Positions 34,306 to 48,634 are shown, numbered from the stretch's first letter. The stretch: DNA of 64,000 nucleotides from Nicotiana tabacum (GCF_000715075.1 NC_134087.1:108539161-108603160), one strand, 5' to 3'. Numbers and translations: made by a program. Notes: generated from the sequence alone by a model not told the origin.

Positions 34306-34649
34306 AGTTCTATAATTCTAAGTGCTTCAGTTGGTTGTTCTACAGTAGCAGGGACAGGTTTGATGACAGAGTCATCGGTTGATATATCACAAGGTTCATT
34401 TGAAGCTCTAGGTTGATTTGCGGTATTATAGGGAATTGAGGAAAATGGAGATAAGCTTGTATTCCCTTCTTCTTGTATAGACTGAGGATCGCAGTGTTGA
34501 GGATCTAGTAAGGACTGAGTATAGACAGGTGAGTATAGGATGCTGGGCTCTAAACTGGAAATAGATGTGATGTGGAGGGTGTAAAATGTTTAAATGGAAA
34601 TAGATCTTCCTTGAAAACCACATTCCCGCTAACAAAGAATGTTTTAGCA

Positions 34650-35737
34650 TGCAAGTCATAGAGTTTATAACCCTTTTGAGTAGATGAATATCCTATTAGA
34701 ATAGCTGGAATATCTCTAGCTGACATCTTATCGGTGACATTTGGACTTGATGCATATGCAAGACAACCAAAACCCTCAAGTGATCAATACCAGGAGGGTG
34801 TAAGAATAGCATTTCAAAGTATGATCTGTTTTGCAAAATAACAGAAGGCAATCTGTTTAGAAGATATATAGTTGTAGAAACACATTCCCCCCAAAACCTC
34901 ACAGGTACAACCCCTCGAAATCTCAGTGACCTAGAAACATTCAGAATTCATCTATGCTTCCTCTCCACTACACCATTCTCCTGAGATGTGTAGACATATA
35001 TGTTCTCAAAACATGAACATTAGAATAGAACTTGTTCTTTACCAGCTAAAAGTTGTCTCATAACAACAATAATTTCAGCTTTATTATTCAACAAGAATAT
35101 TCAGGTATACCTGGAGAAATCATCTACTAGTATTAGAAAGTACCTCTTACCATCATGTATAAGCATTCTATATGGACCCCAAACATCACCACGTACTAAT
35201 TGAATTATTTGAACTAGTAGTACTTGTAGGAAATGAAAGTTTAGACTAGTTTGCAAGTGGACACATTGTGCAGTGATGCTTTTTATTTGGTTTGGACTGT
35301 CTTAAAGACTCTATTTTCCTAAGTACACCAAAGGGTGCATGGCCTAGCCTATTATGCCATACAGATAAAGGAACACTAACAGACACATAGGAGCAAATGT
35401 TTCTGATGAGCTACTATAAATATAACTGAGCTTGAGTTGAGTTTGGCCTCAGGTAGTACTATCCACCGTCTTCTCGACCAATCCCCTTCACATGTCCACT
35501 GAAGTGATCCTGGAAGAGGCAGAAATCAGGAAAGAATGTCACACAACATCTCAGTTCATTTGTCAATTGAGAGACATATAATAGATTAAACTTGAAGTCA
35601 GGAATAAACAGATTATTTTGAATCTCTTGATTTCTGAATATACTAGATGTTCCTGTGTTTGATATTGATACCACATTACCAGTTGGTAAATGTACTTTTT
35701 CACCTTTTAAATTAGAGTCTCTATAGATCTTGTTCAA
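34650..35737 (-). pseudogene. Copia protease/integrase region, degraded
   Basis: 35737-35459 encodes the pre-integrase part (LPTGNVVSISNTG, then FKFNLLYVSQLTNEL). 34902-34696 encodes the end of the integrase core (MRFWGECVSTTIYLLNRLPS). The integrase catalytic segment between them is broken into several frames. Confidence 0.8.
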
Positions 35738-36099
35738 CAGAGTAGTTTGTTACCATATGATTAGTTGCCTTGGTGTCAATTGTCCACCTATCATCAATAA
35801 TTCTAGATAGGAAGGAAAATATACCTGTTGTTATTGTTGTTGTTGGTTGAGTAGAACTTCCTTCCTCATTTACTTTGCCAAGCATCTGTAAGATTTGTCA
35901 GCATTTTTCTGCGGTAAAGTAAGATGCTGAGACATCAATTGGAGTCAGTTGTGGCTTAACACCATCACCTTATATCCTCCATTATTATTTCCTACAAAGT
36001 TAGCTGATGGAAAGGATTCATGGGCTCCAAATGTATGCATTTATTAACCAGTAGTTCCAGATGCTCCATTATTCCCTGCAAAGTTGGCTGCAGAGAATG

Positions 36100-36967
36100 T
36101 GCCTCCCTTTCTTTTGCTTTTAAAGTCAGCAAGATAACAATTTAATTTGTAACCGTTTTTTCTAGTGTGTCCCTTATAGTTGCAATAGTCATAAAAGAGA
36201 TTATAATTTTCCATACGTTTCTGATGAAAACTACCTCTGGTGAAAACAAAAGCAACAGTTTCACGGCTTTCTACAAAAAAAAACCAGTATAAGCACTAGC
36301 CCTTTGACTCACCCTCTCCATTATCATAGAGTAGGCTTTGTTAATAGAGGGAGCAAGTATCATCATCAACAGTTGGCTTCTAGCATGTTCATACGACTCA
36401 TTAAACCTCATAAGAAATTGTAGAAGCTTTAATCTCTCCATAAACATAATAAACTCACGATATTTCTCACAATCACATCTAGGGTTTGGAGCTGAATTAT
36501 CAAATTTTGCCCACAGTAGACGCAATTTCGAAAAATATGAGAAGATTGACCTAGTACCTTGATTTATTGTAGCAATGTCCTTGTGAATTTGAAAAATTCT
36601 GGAGAGATCAACCTTGTCGAACCTCTCTTTCAGATCATTCTACACAGCATTGGCATTTGAAGAATAAACGATTCCATTAATTCTGGCGAGACGTAATTCA
36701 TTATCTATGACAACACTATCACATTGTATCTCTCCAAGAGGTCCACTAGATTTGGACATTTGTTCTCTCGTTTGCACTTGCCATCTATGAACCCTAACTT
36801 GTTTCGTCCTAGAATGGTGATTCTCATAGCACAATTTTACATAGAGTAATTCTCTGGACCTCGTAGCTGCAATGAAATCAAAATTCTCCTGAATTATCAT
36901 TTGAGTTCAGAAATAGAGGATGATTATGACCTAGATTTTCTAGAACTTCATTGTCAAATTCTGCCAT
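36100..36967 (-). pseudogene. Copia gag remnant
   Basis: The start codon is likely at 36967-36965. Pieces of the gag polyprotein (36900-36640 and 36525-36271) include LRLLWAKFDNSAPNPRCDC-like text. Near 36195-36150 a zinc-knuckle-like segment reads CNYKGHTRKNGYKL, where the last zinc-binding cysteine seems to be replaced by glycine. Stops interrupt the frame between pieces. Confidence 0.75.
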
Positions 36968-37030
36968 TGTTGAGCTCACAAACAAACACTGAGATGAGCG
37001 ATTAATCTCGAGCAGTAGGCTCTGATACCA

Positions 37031-37298
37031 TGTCAAATTAACACAATGCACTGATGCAATGAATCGAGAAGAGAGCTAGATGAATTGGAAGAAGAAAACT
37101 TGGAGAGAAATCTATTTGATTCTCATTTCTTCAACTGAATCTAATGAGCTACATAACAACTATATGTATACAAGTGTTAAGTCTCTATTTCACCAACTAC
37201 TACTAACTCTAGTTAAATAACTAACTCACTTTGCTAATTACCTAACCAACTAACTAACTAAGTGACTAGTGCCACATCAACTTATTATACTCTCAATA
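37031..37298 (-). repeat. Copia 5' LTR
   Basis: 268 bp. The primer-binding site adjoins it at 37019-37030. Confidence 0.9.
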
Positions 37299-37413
37299 TT
37301 TTGCTCTTAATATGAATGATTTATAATGAGAGTAAAAATATTATAATTTTATTAGTGTCTGATATACAGAAAAGTCGGTTTCTATTTGAAATACGCAACA
37401 AATAGAGTATTAC

Positions 37414-37444
<31 letters not shown>

Positions 37445-39176
37445 TGGTCCGAACATATAGATTGGTTGTTGATTAAGAATAATTTAGGTAGACACTTGCA
37501 AAACAGAAACAAACATTGTTTGCTTTACTATTAAGAAGAAAAAATAACTTACATGCACATGATATTTAGGCCAAATTATATTTAGCTTATCATAGTTAAT
37601 TAAAGTATAAAATTATAAGATGAAAATGTGTATTGACATGGGCGGGGCGATTCAAGTACTTTAGTGGCCTAAAGCCAAAATTTATTTGGAAGCCTTAAAT
37701 TTAAAAAATAAATAACTTTTTTCCCATAAAATATTATTGTTCTAACTTTTTAAGATGCAAAGTTGTTAATAATTTTTTTATTATTGATTTCTTCTAATAA
37801 TTCTTTTTCGAATGATAATATAGTCAACTCATTTAATCTTTCATGTGAACAATTGCTCTTAGGTAAGATTTTGTTAATTTTAATTTTTTTAAAAAGATTT
37901 CGCAGAGGCAACTTTTAACATTACTTCAAAAGACATATAAATATTTGAAAAAAAAATCTAGTCTTTTTTTTTGATTGAATGTCTATTAGAGTATTATTTA
38001 CTACGTTTACTATTTTGTTAATACTTTTAATTTAGAAAATAAGTCTAAACCATCAGTATCAGAGTAATTATTGTATTTTAAGAAACATTCAAGGTTAAGA
38101 CAATATTCTTTGAGAATTATTGACATGTAATGATATTATATTTTTATCACTAAAACTTTTGAATTATTGAACTTTTAAACTCTTGAAGAACGAAATAAAA
38201 GAGAAAGTATGTAATCTTATGAGAGACGGAAAAAGAAAGATTGTGACTTAGACAAAACAAGAAAAAGAGTGTAAAATTTTACAACTATTCATACATCCCA
38301 TAATAATCATTCTGATATTGATGGTTTATTCACAAATGTAAAAAAAAAATTATCTTACCTTTTATATGAAAAAATTAATTTTTCTACTCAAAGGACTCAA
38401 TATAGAAAACCTATAAATTTATTATTGTTAAAAAATGGCTGGCCCAAATTTGGGGGCCAAAGCAAGTGTCTTATTTGCTTCACTATGGAGGTGGTAGTGC
38501 GTATTATTTACTTATGGTATAGTGATAAAATTATACATAAAAACATGAGTTATGTATTTATTGGTTGATGTAAACATCAAATGCGAGTAAAATTTATGAC
38601 AAACCATGACCAACTAATTATTTGCGCCACCAACAACTTGGGTCCCTTCTCATTTTGAAACTTCAATTGGTTTCAGTAAAAAGCTGGCTTCATTTTTAAC
38701 CTTCTAGTTAATTATATTTAGTTATGAATTAAGAGCATTTTTTGTCTCTAGTCTTTGTGTATTCACACAGCTTAATTAGGACTTTCTGTATGTCTCACGT
38801 ATTGAGAGTAGGCAGGAATAGAAACAACAGATTCAACCTCATGCATATGTGTTTAACCTAAAAATTGATTTTAGAATAAATAATTAAATTTATATTTTAA
38901 CACCACTAGCAAATAGATTAATACAAAGTGCGCGTAATAAATTTGAGGGTAACAACGATAAATCAAACGAAGATAAAAATAAAAGAAATTTTATTGAGCG
39001 TACGCCTCTGGGGAGACAGTAATGAAGTACAATCTCGAAAAGAGGAAGAGAATACGATAATGAAGAGAATAATAACTTAATGAGTGAATAGTGAATGTTA
39101 TATGTTCTCAAATGATCTTTACAAATGACTAGACTAGGGTATTTATATCCTAGGAGGGATGTGATTGTTTCGAGTT
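37299..39176. other. AT-rich spacer between the copia and gypsy elements
   Basis: No gene seen. Holds a TA microsatellite at 37418. A stretch from about 37640 to 38500, bounded by GGCCTAAAGCC and GGGGGCCAAAGC phrases, may be an old non-autonomous transposon; this could not be settled. Confidence 0.5.
37418..37444. repeat. (TA)n microsatellite
   Basis: An uninterrupted TA dinucleotide run of about 27 bp. Confidence 0.95.
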
Positions 39177-41885
39177 TGTCACGACCTCGGTTCGTCCTCC
39201 GTGAACCATCGTGACGGCACCTAGTCTCTACGACTAGGCAAGCCTATCGATGCGGAAGATAAACAAAATTGTGGAAGAAATAAAATAAAAAAACTAAAAT
39301 AGTGAAATAAAACAGTATTTAAAGTACCGTTCGGCATACACAATAACAACTCTCGAAACTAATAACATTTCCCAAAACCCGAAATCTCATGATCACAAGC
39401 TTTTAAATGTCTACAAGCATCTAACTCCAGAATATCTAACAAAGAAATGAAAGTACAGAAGGGCTAATACAAAAAGGTAGAGTAGAAAGGGACTCTTCGG
39501 TCTGCGGACGCGGCAAATATATCTCGGAGTCTCTACAAGCGCCTCGCCTCAAGCGTGATAGTCTGAGTAGAAGCACCCGGATCTGCACATGAAAAAAACA
39601 TGCACAGAAAAGGCATGAGTACACCATAGCAGTACTCAGTAAGTGCCAAGCCTAACCTCGGTCGGATAGTGATGAGGAAGGTCAGGGCCCTACTGAGGTT
39701 AAATGAAATATAAGGTATGACAGTATAGAATAAGACAGTAAAAATTAAGTGTAACAGTAAGTAATAATATAGAACAAAAAGAACAATAACAGTTATAACA
39801 GAGACAGGGAAATCACAGAAAGAAGTACAGCTTAACACGGAGACAACAACTGGGGATCTCTTAGTATCCCGAGGATCTCTTATTATCTTCAATATGTGTG
39901 CCGGGGATCTCTTGGTATCCCGAGGATCTCTTAGTATCCTAAATATTTATGTTGGGGATCTCTCGGTATCCCAAGGATATCTTAGTATCCTCAATACGTG
40001 CCGGGGATCTCTTGGTATCCCGCACTACAGTTCGAATCAATATATATATGTGCAGGGGGTCCCGGGATACCGTCCCGTAGTCCCAAAGTAAACACGCAGC
40101 AACAACACGAAAAACACTCAATTAAATTCAATTTCACAACAAGGTAAACAAGTATTTCTAGCCTAGCATGCTTCATGTAGTCCAAAAAAGACAATTGGAG
40201 CAAATAAAGCAGTAAAGTAATTGGGCATGATTCTCTAAGCTAACAGCAGGCTTAAAAGTGCAAGTAGAATAAATAGGAAGGGAAAACACAATTAAAGGTA
40301 CTTAATGAAAATAGGATTTTTCAATAATTAGCACAAGTATGCACTCGTCACCTCACGTACAAGGCATTTCAAATATCAACAATACCAATCCTAAGGGGAA
40401 TTTCCCCCACATAAGGTTAGGCAAGCCACTTACCTCGAACCGGCTCAAAATCAACCTGAAATCACGTTCTTGCCACGAGTATTCGACTCCAAATGGCCCA
40501 AATCTATTCAATTCAATTGCACAAAATAAATAACACTTCAAGTAACTGATTCTACTAATAAATTCTAAGCTAATACGCGAAATTAGGTAAAATGACCAAA
40601 ATGCCCCTCAGGCACCCGTCTCGGAATCGGGTAAAATTTATATTTTCAGAATTCTCATACTCTCAATAGTTCATGCATACCAAAATTATCCAAATCCAAG
40701 GTCAAATTCCCAATCAAAATTCGAATTCTAGGTCTAAGAACTTTCTTCCAATTTCTTTTCCCCAATGTTCATCTTCAATCCAAAATTAAATGACAAAACT
40801 AACAATAGATTAATGAAATACGACTAAAAAGGGTTAAGGAATTGTTACCCACTGATTTCCTCTTCAAATTCCCCCAAAATCGCCCTCTCCCGAGCTCTAA
40901 ATCAATTTCTAACTTGTTGAAACTAAACCCTCGAATTCTGATTTTTCTGCCAGCAAAGTCGCATCCGAGGCTCAATTTTCGCATCTGCGATACCGTTTCT
41001 GTGGTCAAGGGAACCGCTTCTACGGTTCTCACTTAAAATTTCCTCTCCGCATCTGCGATCCATATGCCGCATCTGCGGTCATGCAAGTGCGGTAACACAT
41101 CCGCTTCTACAGTTCCTACTCACTCTCCTCTTGGCCGCTTCTGCTGCTTGACTCCGCATCTTCGGGAGTCGCATCTGCGGCCTCTCAACCTCGGATGTGG
41201 TTATGACAGCAGCCCAAAGACTTCAGCTGCAACTCTAACTTTCCAACTTCCCGTTAACCACCTGAAATCATCCTGAGGCCCCTAGGACCTCAGCCAAAAA
41301 CACAGACAAGTCATATACCTCTGTCCAAACTTATACAAATCTTCACAACACCTTAAACAACATCGAATCAACCAATTAGCATCGGATTCAAGCCTAAGAA
41401 CTTCAAAAACTCTCAAAATACGCTTTTGATCAAAAAGTCTATCAAACCTCGTCCGAATGACTTGAAATTTTGCACACACGTCACATTCAACACTACGGAG
41501 CTACTCCAACTTCCGGAATTCCATTTTGACCCTCGGATCAAAATCTCACTATCGAACCGGAAACTTCAAAAATTCAGCTTTCGGCATTTCAAGCCTAAAT
41601 TAGCTATGGGTCTCCAAAATACAATCCGAACATGTCCTAAACCCAAAATCACCCAACGGAGCTAACAAAATCATCGAAATTCCATTCCGAGGTCATCTTT
41701 ATACAGTTTCGACTATGGTCAAATTTCCAAAACTTAAGCTCTCATTTAGGTACTAAGTGTCCCAAAACTCTCCGAAACTCCAAATAATTCCTCCCGGCAA
41801 CTCACAATAGTAGAAAAAACATGGGAAAAGCAGTTAATAGGAGATTGGGGCGTAAATTCTTAAAACGACCAGCCGGGTCGTCACA
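39177..41885 (-). repeat. 3' LTR of element D
   Basis: About 2.7 kb. On the plus strand it starts TGTCACGACC and ends GGGTCGTCACA, the mirrored ends of this LTR family. It contains the tandem repeat at 39849 and a block of GCATCTGCGG-type repeats (about 40965-41180). Confidence 0.85.
39849..40030. repeat. About 52-bp tandem repeat inside the LTR of element D
   Basis: GGGGATCTCTTGGTATCCCGAGGATCTCTTAGTATCC-type units recur near 39851, 39903, 39955 and 40004. Confidence 0.88.
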
Positions 41886-42058
41886 TCCTCCCACACTTAA
41901 ACATTCGTTCGTCCTCGGACGAGCATAGAGACATACCTAAAGTAGTGAAAAGATGAGGGTAATGGCTGCGCATATCCATCTCGGTCTCCCAGGTTGCCTC
42001 CTCGACCAGCTGACCTCGCCATTGAACCTTTACTGATGCGATGTTCTTTGACCTCAAC
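41886..42058 (-). pseudogene. Element D chromodomain end
   Basis: The frame reads NIASVKVQWRGQLVEEATW, then TEMDMRSHYPHLF, the typical chromodomain end of this clade. It is separated by element B from the rest of pol at 51739. The tract AGTGTGGGAGGA before the LTR (41897-41886, minus) is the polypurine tract. Confidence 0.88.
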
Positions 42059-44409
42059 TGTAACGACCCGATCGGTTGTTTTGAGCTTTTGCACTTCGCT
42101 CGCCATTTCTCAGGCATGAGTAGTCCTATGTGATATATTATGACTTATGTAAATCGATGGTTTTGGTTTTTAGGGTAATCAGAATGGATTTGGAAGAACA
42201 GTTCTCAATTTGAAGCTTAAAATTTGAAAGGTTTGACCAAGTTTTGACTTGTTAGTTTATGATATCAGATTGGAATTTTTATGATTTGGTTAGATCCATT
42301 AGGTGATTTGGGACTTGGGAGCGTGATCGGAATGTATTTTGAAGGCCCGTGAAAGGTTTAGGCTTGAATTGGCGAAATTGGGATTTTGGCGTTTTTCGGT
42401 TGATAGGTAAGATTTTGATATAGGGGTCGGAATGGAATTCCGGAAGTTGGAGTAGGCCTGTTGTGTCATTTGTGATGTGTGTACAAAATTTCAGGTCATT
42501 CGGACGAGGTTTGATAAACTGTTTGATCGAAAGCGAAATTTGGAAGTTTTTGGAATTTCTAGGCTTGAATTCGATGATGATTTGGTATTTTGATGTTGTT
42601 TTGAGCATTTCGAATGTTGGAAAAAGTTTAAATGGTGTTATGGGATATATTGGCATGTGTGGTTGAGGTCCCGAGGGCCTCGAGTGAGTTTCGGGTGGTT
42701 AACAGATCAAATTTTGGACATTGGACTTGGCAGTTTTGCTGGTTTTTGGTTAGATTTGGAGCAATTGGAGACTGATTCGAGAGGCAAAGGCATCGCGCGC
42801 TAGATTTTGGACCGGATCGAGGTAAGTAATGATTGTAAATGTTTGTCCTGAGGGTATGACCCCAGATTCCATATCGCTATGCTATATTGAGGTGGGGCAC
42901 ATGCTAGATGACGAGCGTGGGGTCGTGCACCGTTGGGGATTGTGACTTAGTCCATCCCGAATGACTGTTTTACCGTGTATTTGATTGAGAACTATTTGCT
43001 ATTACCATATTTTGGTCTGAATCCCATATTTGGGCCTCGTGCCAATTATTTGGACCCTCAGGGGATTTTTACTGATGGTCCCTTACTGTTTTGACTTTAT
43101 ACTGTACTCAGTCATGCTATATTCTACTGTTTTCATAACTCAGCCATGTTTACTCTGTTTTAACACTTAAAATGATATTTTAAATAATATTTGGGCTGAG
43201 CATCATGTTTTACTGTTGCCCGAGTGGCTTATGAGATTCTGACTGAGTAAGGCCGAGGGCCTATGTTGTGAGGTTATTGAGCTGATTCATGATTATGAGG
43301 CCGGGGGCTTGAGATTGTACGCCACGATCTGGCTTGTTGATATGAGGCCAAGATCCTATTGATTATGCCACGATATGGCTTGATATTGCTCTTGGGCCGT
43401 AAGAGGCCCCTCTCGGAGTCTGTACACCCCCAGTGAGCGCGGGTACCCAGTGTGTTATGTGATATAGCCCGAGGGGCTGATGTTTTTCGGGTACCCTAAG
43501 TGAGTGATATATTGATTATGCCACGAGATGGCATATTATTGCGCTTGGGCCGTAAGGGGACCCTCCCGGAGTCTGTAGACCCCTAGTGAGCGCGGGTACC
43601 TAGTGTGAGATGTGATATAGCCCGATGGGCTGATGTTGTTTCATGTTATTGCCCAAGGGGCGATTCTTGATTTATGTTATGCCCGATGGGCTGATTGCGA
43701 GTGATTGTGAGGTAGCCCAAGAGGATGGTTCTGTTGATATTATGCCCGAGGGGCAGTTTATGGTACATGTTTTGCCCGAGAGGATGTTTACATTTCTATC
43801 AGGTTTATTCACTATTTTATCACTCGTTTGAAAACTATTGAAAATTGTTTTAAAAGGTTTTTATCGAAACTGAGCATGATTTACAAAGTAAACGATTTAT
43901 GTACTGTGTTGGAAATCTCCTGCTTTTGTTGTAGCGTTTTGACGTGGTTTACATGTTTTCTTACTACTTAGCTTTCATTTACCTTTATTACTTACTGAGT
44001 TGGAGTACTCACATTACTGCCTACACCTTGTGTGCAGATTCAAGTATTTTTGAACCCGGTAGCGGGTGTGGATTGCTCAGAGGCAGAGTCATCGGAGTTT
44101 AGCGAGGTAGCTACCCGGCGTTCGCAACATTTCTTTTCTCCCTCTTGTTTTCATTAGCCTGTATTTAGTACATCTTCAGTCTTTTCATTGTATTCAGACC
44201 TTAGTAGATGTTCGTGACTTGTGACACCCCGATGTCGGGCTTGTGTATTTATTCCGCACTGTTCATTTAGACTTTCTTTATGAAATATTTGATTAATTAA
44301 AGACTTAAAAATGACTTTTATTGATTAATGGTTAATTCGGGAGTTGTGTCGGATGGCCTAGTTTCACGATAGACGCCATCACGATCGGGTTGGTTTTAGG
44401 GTCGTGACA
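42059..44409 (+). repeat. 5' LTR of element B (2.35 kb)
   Basis: It starts TGTAACGACCCGATCGG and ends GGGTCGTGACA. Compared with the 3' LTR it has an internal deletion at about 42747, where the 3' LTR holds 49322-50075. GCCCGAGGGGCTG-type short repeats and a duplicated block of about 140 bp lie at 43370-43640. Confidence 0.88.
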
Positions 44410-47400
44410 AGTTGGTATCAAAGCCTATGTTACATAGGTCTTACGAGTCATGAGCAGGTTTAGTAGAGTCTCACGGATCGGTACGGAGATATCTGTACTT
44501 ATCCTTGGGAGGCTACAAAACCTTTAGGAAAAACTTCACATTCTTGAATTCTCATCGTGCGTCCTTGATTCAACTTGAAATGTAACTCTTTGAATTCCTT
44601 CCACGCGTTCTTATGCGCGCATGAGCGCTCGGTATTAGCTGTGCATTGATGGCTTGTGATTCCCTGATCGAGGGGCGAGATGTGATTTCTGTGTGTTGAT
44701 GTTGGTCCAGTCTAGAGGACTTGAGGTCGGGTTTTTCCTGTAGCTGGAGCACTAAGGTTCTGATTGGGTGAGCATGTGCCTTTTGAATTTATATGTTCGG
44801 TACTGTCCCTATTAGTGGAAGTGATGGCTGGATGACTATGTGATGAGTATGATATGACTGCGAGATGTATTCATATGATTTGGAAGCGATGAGAAGGGTC
44901 TGCTTGAGGATAGAAGAACTATTTGGTGCTTGATTTCCATCTTAACTTGATGTATAGCCCCGAGTTATAAGTGTGTGAAGAATCTTTTCATGTTGTTTAG
45001 TTGAGGAGTGGAGTAGATTTCATGTTACGATATGAGTTCAGACTCAGGAAGATTAAGTGATTGCGTAATGTTTATGACGGGGGAAGAGTATGAAGAGCTA
45101 TTAGTTTGAGGCGAAGCAGGTGGGTTACCTCCTTCGGAGTGTTCTGAAGTTTGTGTGATCCTTACGTTGTTTGTTGGAAGATCTCTTTTACCAGTGAAAT
45201 ATATGTATGCAATTTGAATTTGGGTCACTTAAGAGAGTGGGCTTGACTGCTACGAGGGCGAATGCGAGATTTGCAGAAGATTTGAGGTACTAGATGGTCT
45301 GTGTTGTACGAGCTTATGAAGGATTAAATTTAATCTCACTATGGTATTATGGCAGTGATAGAGTATACACATTATGAGTTATTGTGTGTTTTGGTCTATG
45401 GCTTTGATCAAGTGGGAGAGTCTGCTATTGCTTAGGTGATTGCACGGTTATGTGCTATGTTGGTTCCAGTTTGAGGCGTACTAGTGAATCAGTTATGGCT
45501 TACGGAGGTTGAGACCGATGATGGCTCGAGTAAAAAAAAATTCAATAAAGGTTATGTTATGCTTTATGGGTGTATGAGAATCACGGAATGACTTGAGTTG
45601 TTAATTGGTAAAGGATGTACAATGCATAGAACAGGAAGCTGCTTGGTTGCATTAAGGTGAGGTTACATTCTACGGTGTCGGAGTGCTAATAAAGCACAGA
45701 TTGTTCGGTTCGTTTGATCGGTCTAATTGCGGTTTTAGTAGAGTGGAGGGCTCTCGAAAATGGTTCTAATGGGTTCAAGATTTTACATGTAATAATTGGA
45801 GATTTTCAGGTTGTATAGTTGGCTAGTAACTGAGGTTTGCATTGGAGGGTGTCAAGACGCGGGGTATTTTTTTTTATATCATTATGGATTCTACACACCA
45901 GTATCAGGAACGTTAAGGTAATGGCTTTAAATTCACAGGAAGTCTCTTCAGGGTAGGTATTTTGAATGTGGTGCATTTGGGAATATTTAAGAGAGTATCC
46001 GGTGGCTTATGAACCATAGGACAGTGTGGCTTTATGCTTGGGTCTCATATGGCGAGTCTAGGTTGAGGATTGTGGTGTTATAGCGAGAAGAAGTATCAAG
46101 TTGAAAGAAAATCAGAAGGAACTTGGGTAGATGGGTTAGCTTGGTAGTAGTCCGGAACGACATGGTAAGGATATGATTAGTTCTTTGAGTGCTTACGAGG
46201 TAATGAATTTCTACAGGTGCTTCGCGGCAATTCTCTGGGGTTTTAATGACATGTGTAGCTTGGTTGAGTTAGAAGGATTTAGTCCTGACGGTTTAGTTTT
46301 GTGCAAATAGAATTCAGAGAGTTCTTGAGGGTTTCTACCATGGTTAGCGATGTATATTTTCTACTAGCATGAGGAGCATGGGATGTATAGCGATTTTTTT
46401 CTAAATGGGATCAATGGAAAGTTCTTGGCCAGTTTAGTACGTAGTTGCTTGTGGCTCGGAATGGATATAAAGTTCTCATATTTATCCTAGGATGGTATGG
46501 TATGTGCGATATGTCGTGTAGGATTGAGATTTGCATGTGTAAGATCACGGTTCAGTTTTGAAAAGAAGGTCACAATTCTTGGGTAGCATAGACAACTTTA
46601 GATGACTAGATAAATGAGATCACTAACTGATATGGCTTGATGAGAGTATGCATTTTCAAAAAAAGGGCAAGTGTTTGAGTTGAAGATACTTCAATAGTAT
46701 CGCGACACTCTCTTGTTGGATCGACTGCTGATATCCGAGTTTGCTTGGTGGCACGAAAGAATTTTTGGAGTATCTCTTGTGGAATGATTGGGTATTAAAG
46801 GTGTGGTATGTATTCAGACGACAGAATTGGGGTCGGATATGGTGATTCGTCTGCTATATGGCGTTGGAGACTGAGAGTTCTTATAAACATGTTATGTTAT
46901 GGGTCGTTTGTATCGGCACTGTATAGTGACTATCGGGGTTTGGAGACCCGAGTGGATCTTTTGCTGCTTGGTAAGTTAGATTTTGATATGATATTGGGTA
47001 TAGATTGGTTGTCTCCGTGTCATGTTATTCTGGACTGTTGCGCTAAGGCAGCGGTGTTGGCCATGCCGAGGGATGCCACGGATTGAGTGGCGAGGTTCGG
47101 CGGATTATTTTCTCAGTAGGGTGGTTTCATTTTTGAAGACCCAACGAATGGATAGGAAGGGTTGTCTTGCCTATTTGGCCTTTGTGATGGATGTTAGTGT
47201 AGAGACTCCTACCATTGATTCAGTTACGGTGATGATGGGTTTTCCGGATGTGTTTCCTGCTGTCGGGCATGTCGCCGGATAGGGTTATTGATTTCGGTAT
47301 TGATTGGATGCCGGGACCGTATCATATGGCACCGGCGAGTTAAAGGAGTTGAAAAAGCAGTTTTAGGGACTCCTTGATAAGGGGTTCATTGGTAGGCCAA

Positions 47401-48634
47401 TGTGGATATGTGTTCTAACTTGAGTCGGCTTGGTTGACTCCGAGTTGTATTGTTGAGGGATGTGTTGATTCGATTGTTGTTGAGCTTATTATATGACCTG
47501 GGGAGATCTATGAGTTGCCTTTACGTGTTGTGAAGAGTTGGGATTTGTTGGTTATACGAACATGTGGTACGGTTTTATTGGGGTCTCTCAATGGAATTCG
47601 AGCGGGAAGAGTATTGGGTATTGCTCGCCAGATGGCGTATCGGTTGTGTCCTTTTGGGTTTTTGTAATGTTATGTCAATTGCTTCGCCGTGGTTATGATG
47701 ATTTTCTTTGGTTTTAGATATCAAATTGTGTGTGGTTGTCGATTTTGAGCATTGACTTGAGGTGTTTCATGTGGACCAGTATTTGGATAGGGTTGCGCAT
47801 TGCAGAAAAGTTATGTGAAGATATGACCCTTCGGGTTAGATTTGTGTGTTCTGTTTCTATGATGTGTGACAGGTTCTCAACATTGTGTGTGGTGGTACTG
47901 GTGAGCTTTGGGTACAACTCTCTCATTTGAGTCATTTTTCATGATTTGAGTACGTTCGGATTGTTGCTTATTGGTGCGCGAATTGCACGAGCTTTGGCTT
48001 TAGATTGTATTGATGTTTTATGTCACCAGAGTAGTTATGTTGGATATTAGATGAGATCGTTGGGATCTAGAATGAATACAAACGTATTCGGTTTCAGCGT
48101 GTTGGAAGGATAATATCCATGCTCAGCTCAGAAATTTGCTATGGTCCTTGCCAAAGGAGAAGTGGCTTCCCGAATGGTTGATTTGAGGAATGATTATGAC
48201 TTTCTACGTGTTTCATTTATCATTGGCAGTATACAGAAGTGTTGGAATGAGGCTTTATTTGATAAGAGGTTTATTATCGATATTCGGTTGTTCTAAGCAA
48301 CTACTGTGATAAGAAGTTATCGCTATGAGAGTTTGAGCTATGTGGTATATCATGTAACTGCATCTGAGGCTGCAGGTATGGTTTGTTACAGCTGGTTCGG
48401 GATGTTAGATTCTGATCTTGTAGATGATTTCAGAAGTGGAAATATGGTTCTAAGGTTTATGAGCTAGGTTGGATTGCGAAATTTCAGTTACATTGTGTTA
48501 TTGGACCTATATGAGATAGCGTGACGTGAGATCACCCCCGGGTATGTGCATAGTAAGGTTACACAGCGATTTAATGGGTTTCGGAACAACTCTGGGCATA
48601 TTCGAGGATGAACGTATGTTTAAGTGAGGGAGGA
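44410..48634 (+). pseudogene. Internal region of element B, mostly non-coding
   Basis: The only recognisable coding is at about 46930-47350, where frames give RVDLLLLGKLDFDMILGIDW (gypsy protease end) followed by VFPAVGHV and a stub of the reverse-transcriptase start. Upstream and downstream, frames are short and no reverse transcriptase, RNase H or integrase can be seen. From 45650 onward it is colinear with element A. Confidence 0.75.

Larger units (their letters stand above)
32334..37298 (-). mobile_element. Full-structure Ty1/copia retrotransposon (4.97 kb)
   Basis: LTRs at 32334-32585 and 37031-37298 are flanked by the perfect 5-bp duplication TTTTG (32329-32333 and 37299-37303). Transcription is on the minus strand. 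The primer-binding site TGGTATCAGAGC (complement of initiator methionine tRNA) is at 37030-37019, and a purine tract AGTTTGAGAGGGAG is at 32599-32586. The internal region holds gag, protease/integrase, reverse transcriptase and RNase H remnants in the copia order, but the frame is broken many times. The 5' LTR's outer end has mutated from TGTT to TATT. It lies between the LTI65-like gene and AT-rich DNA. Confidence 0.93.

Noticed and set aside
37640..38500. Possible hAT-like non-autonomous transposon
   Set aside because: The inverted ends are too imperfect and no target duplication could be found.
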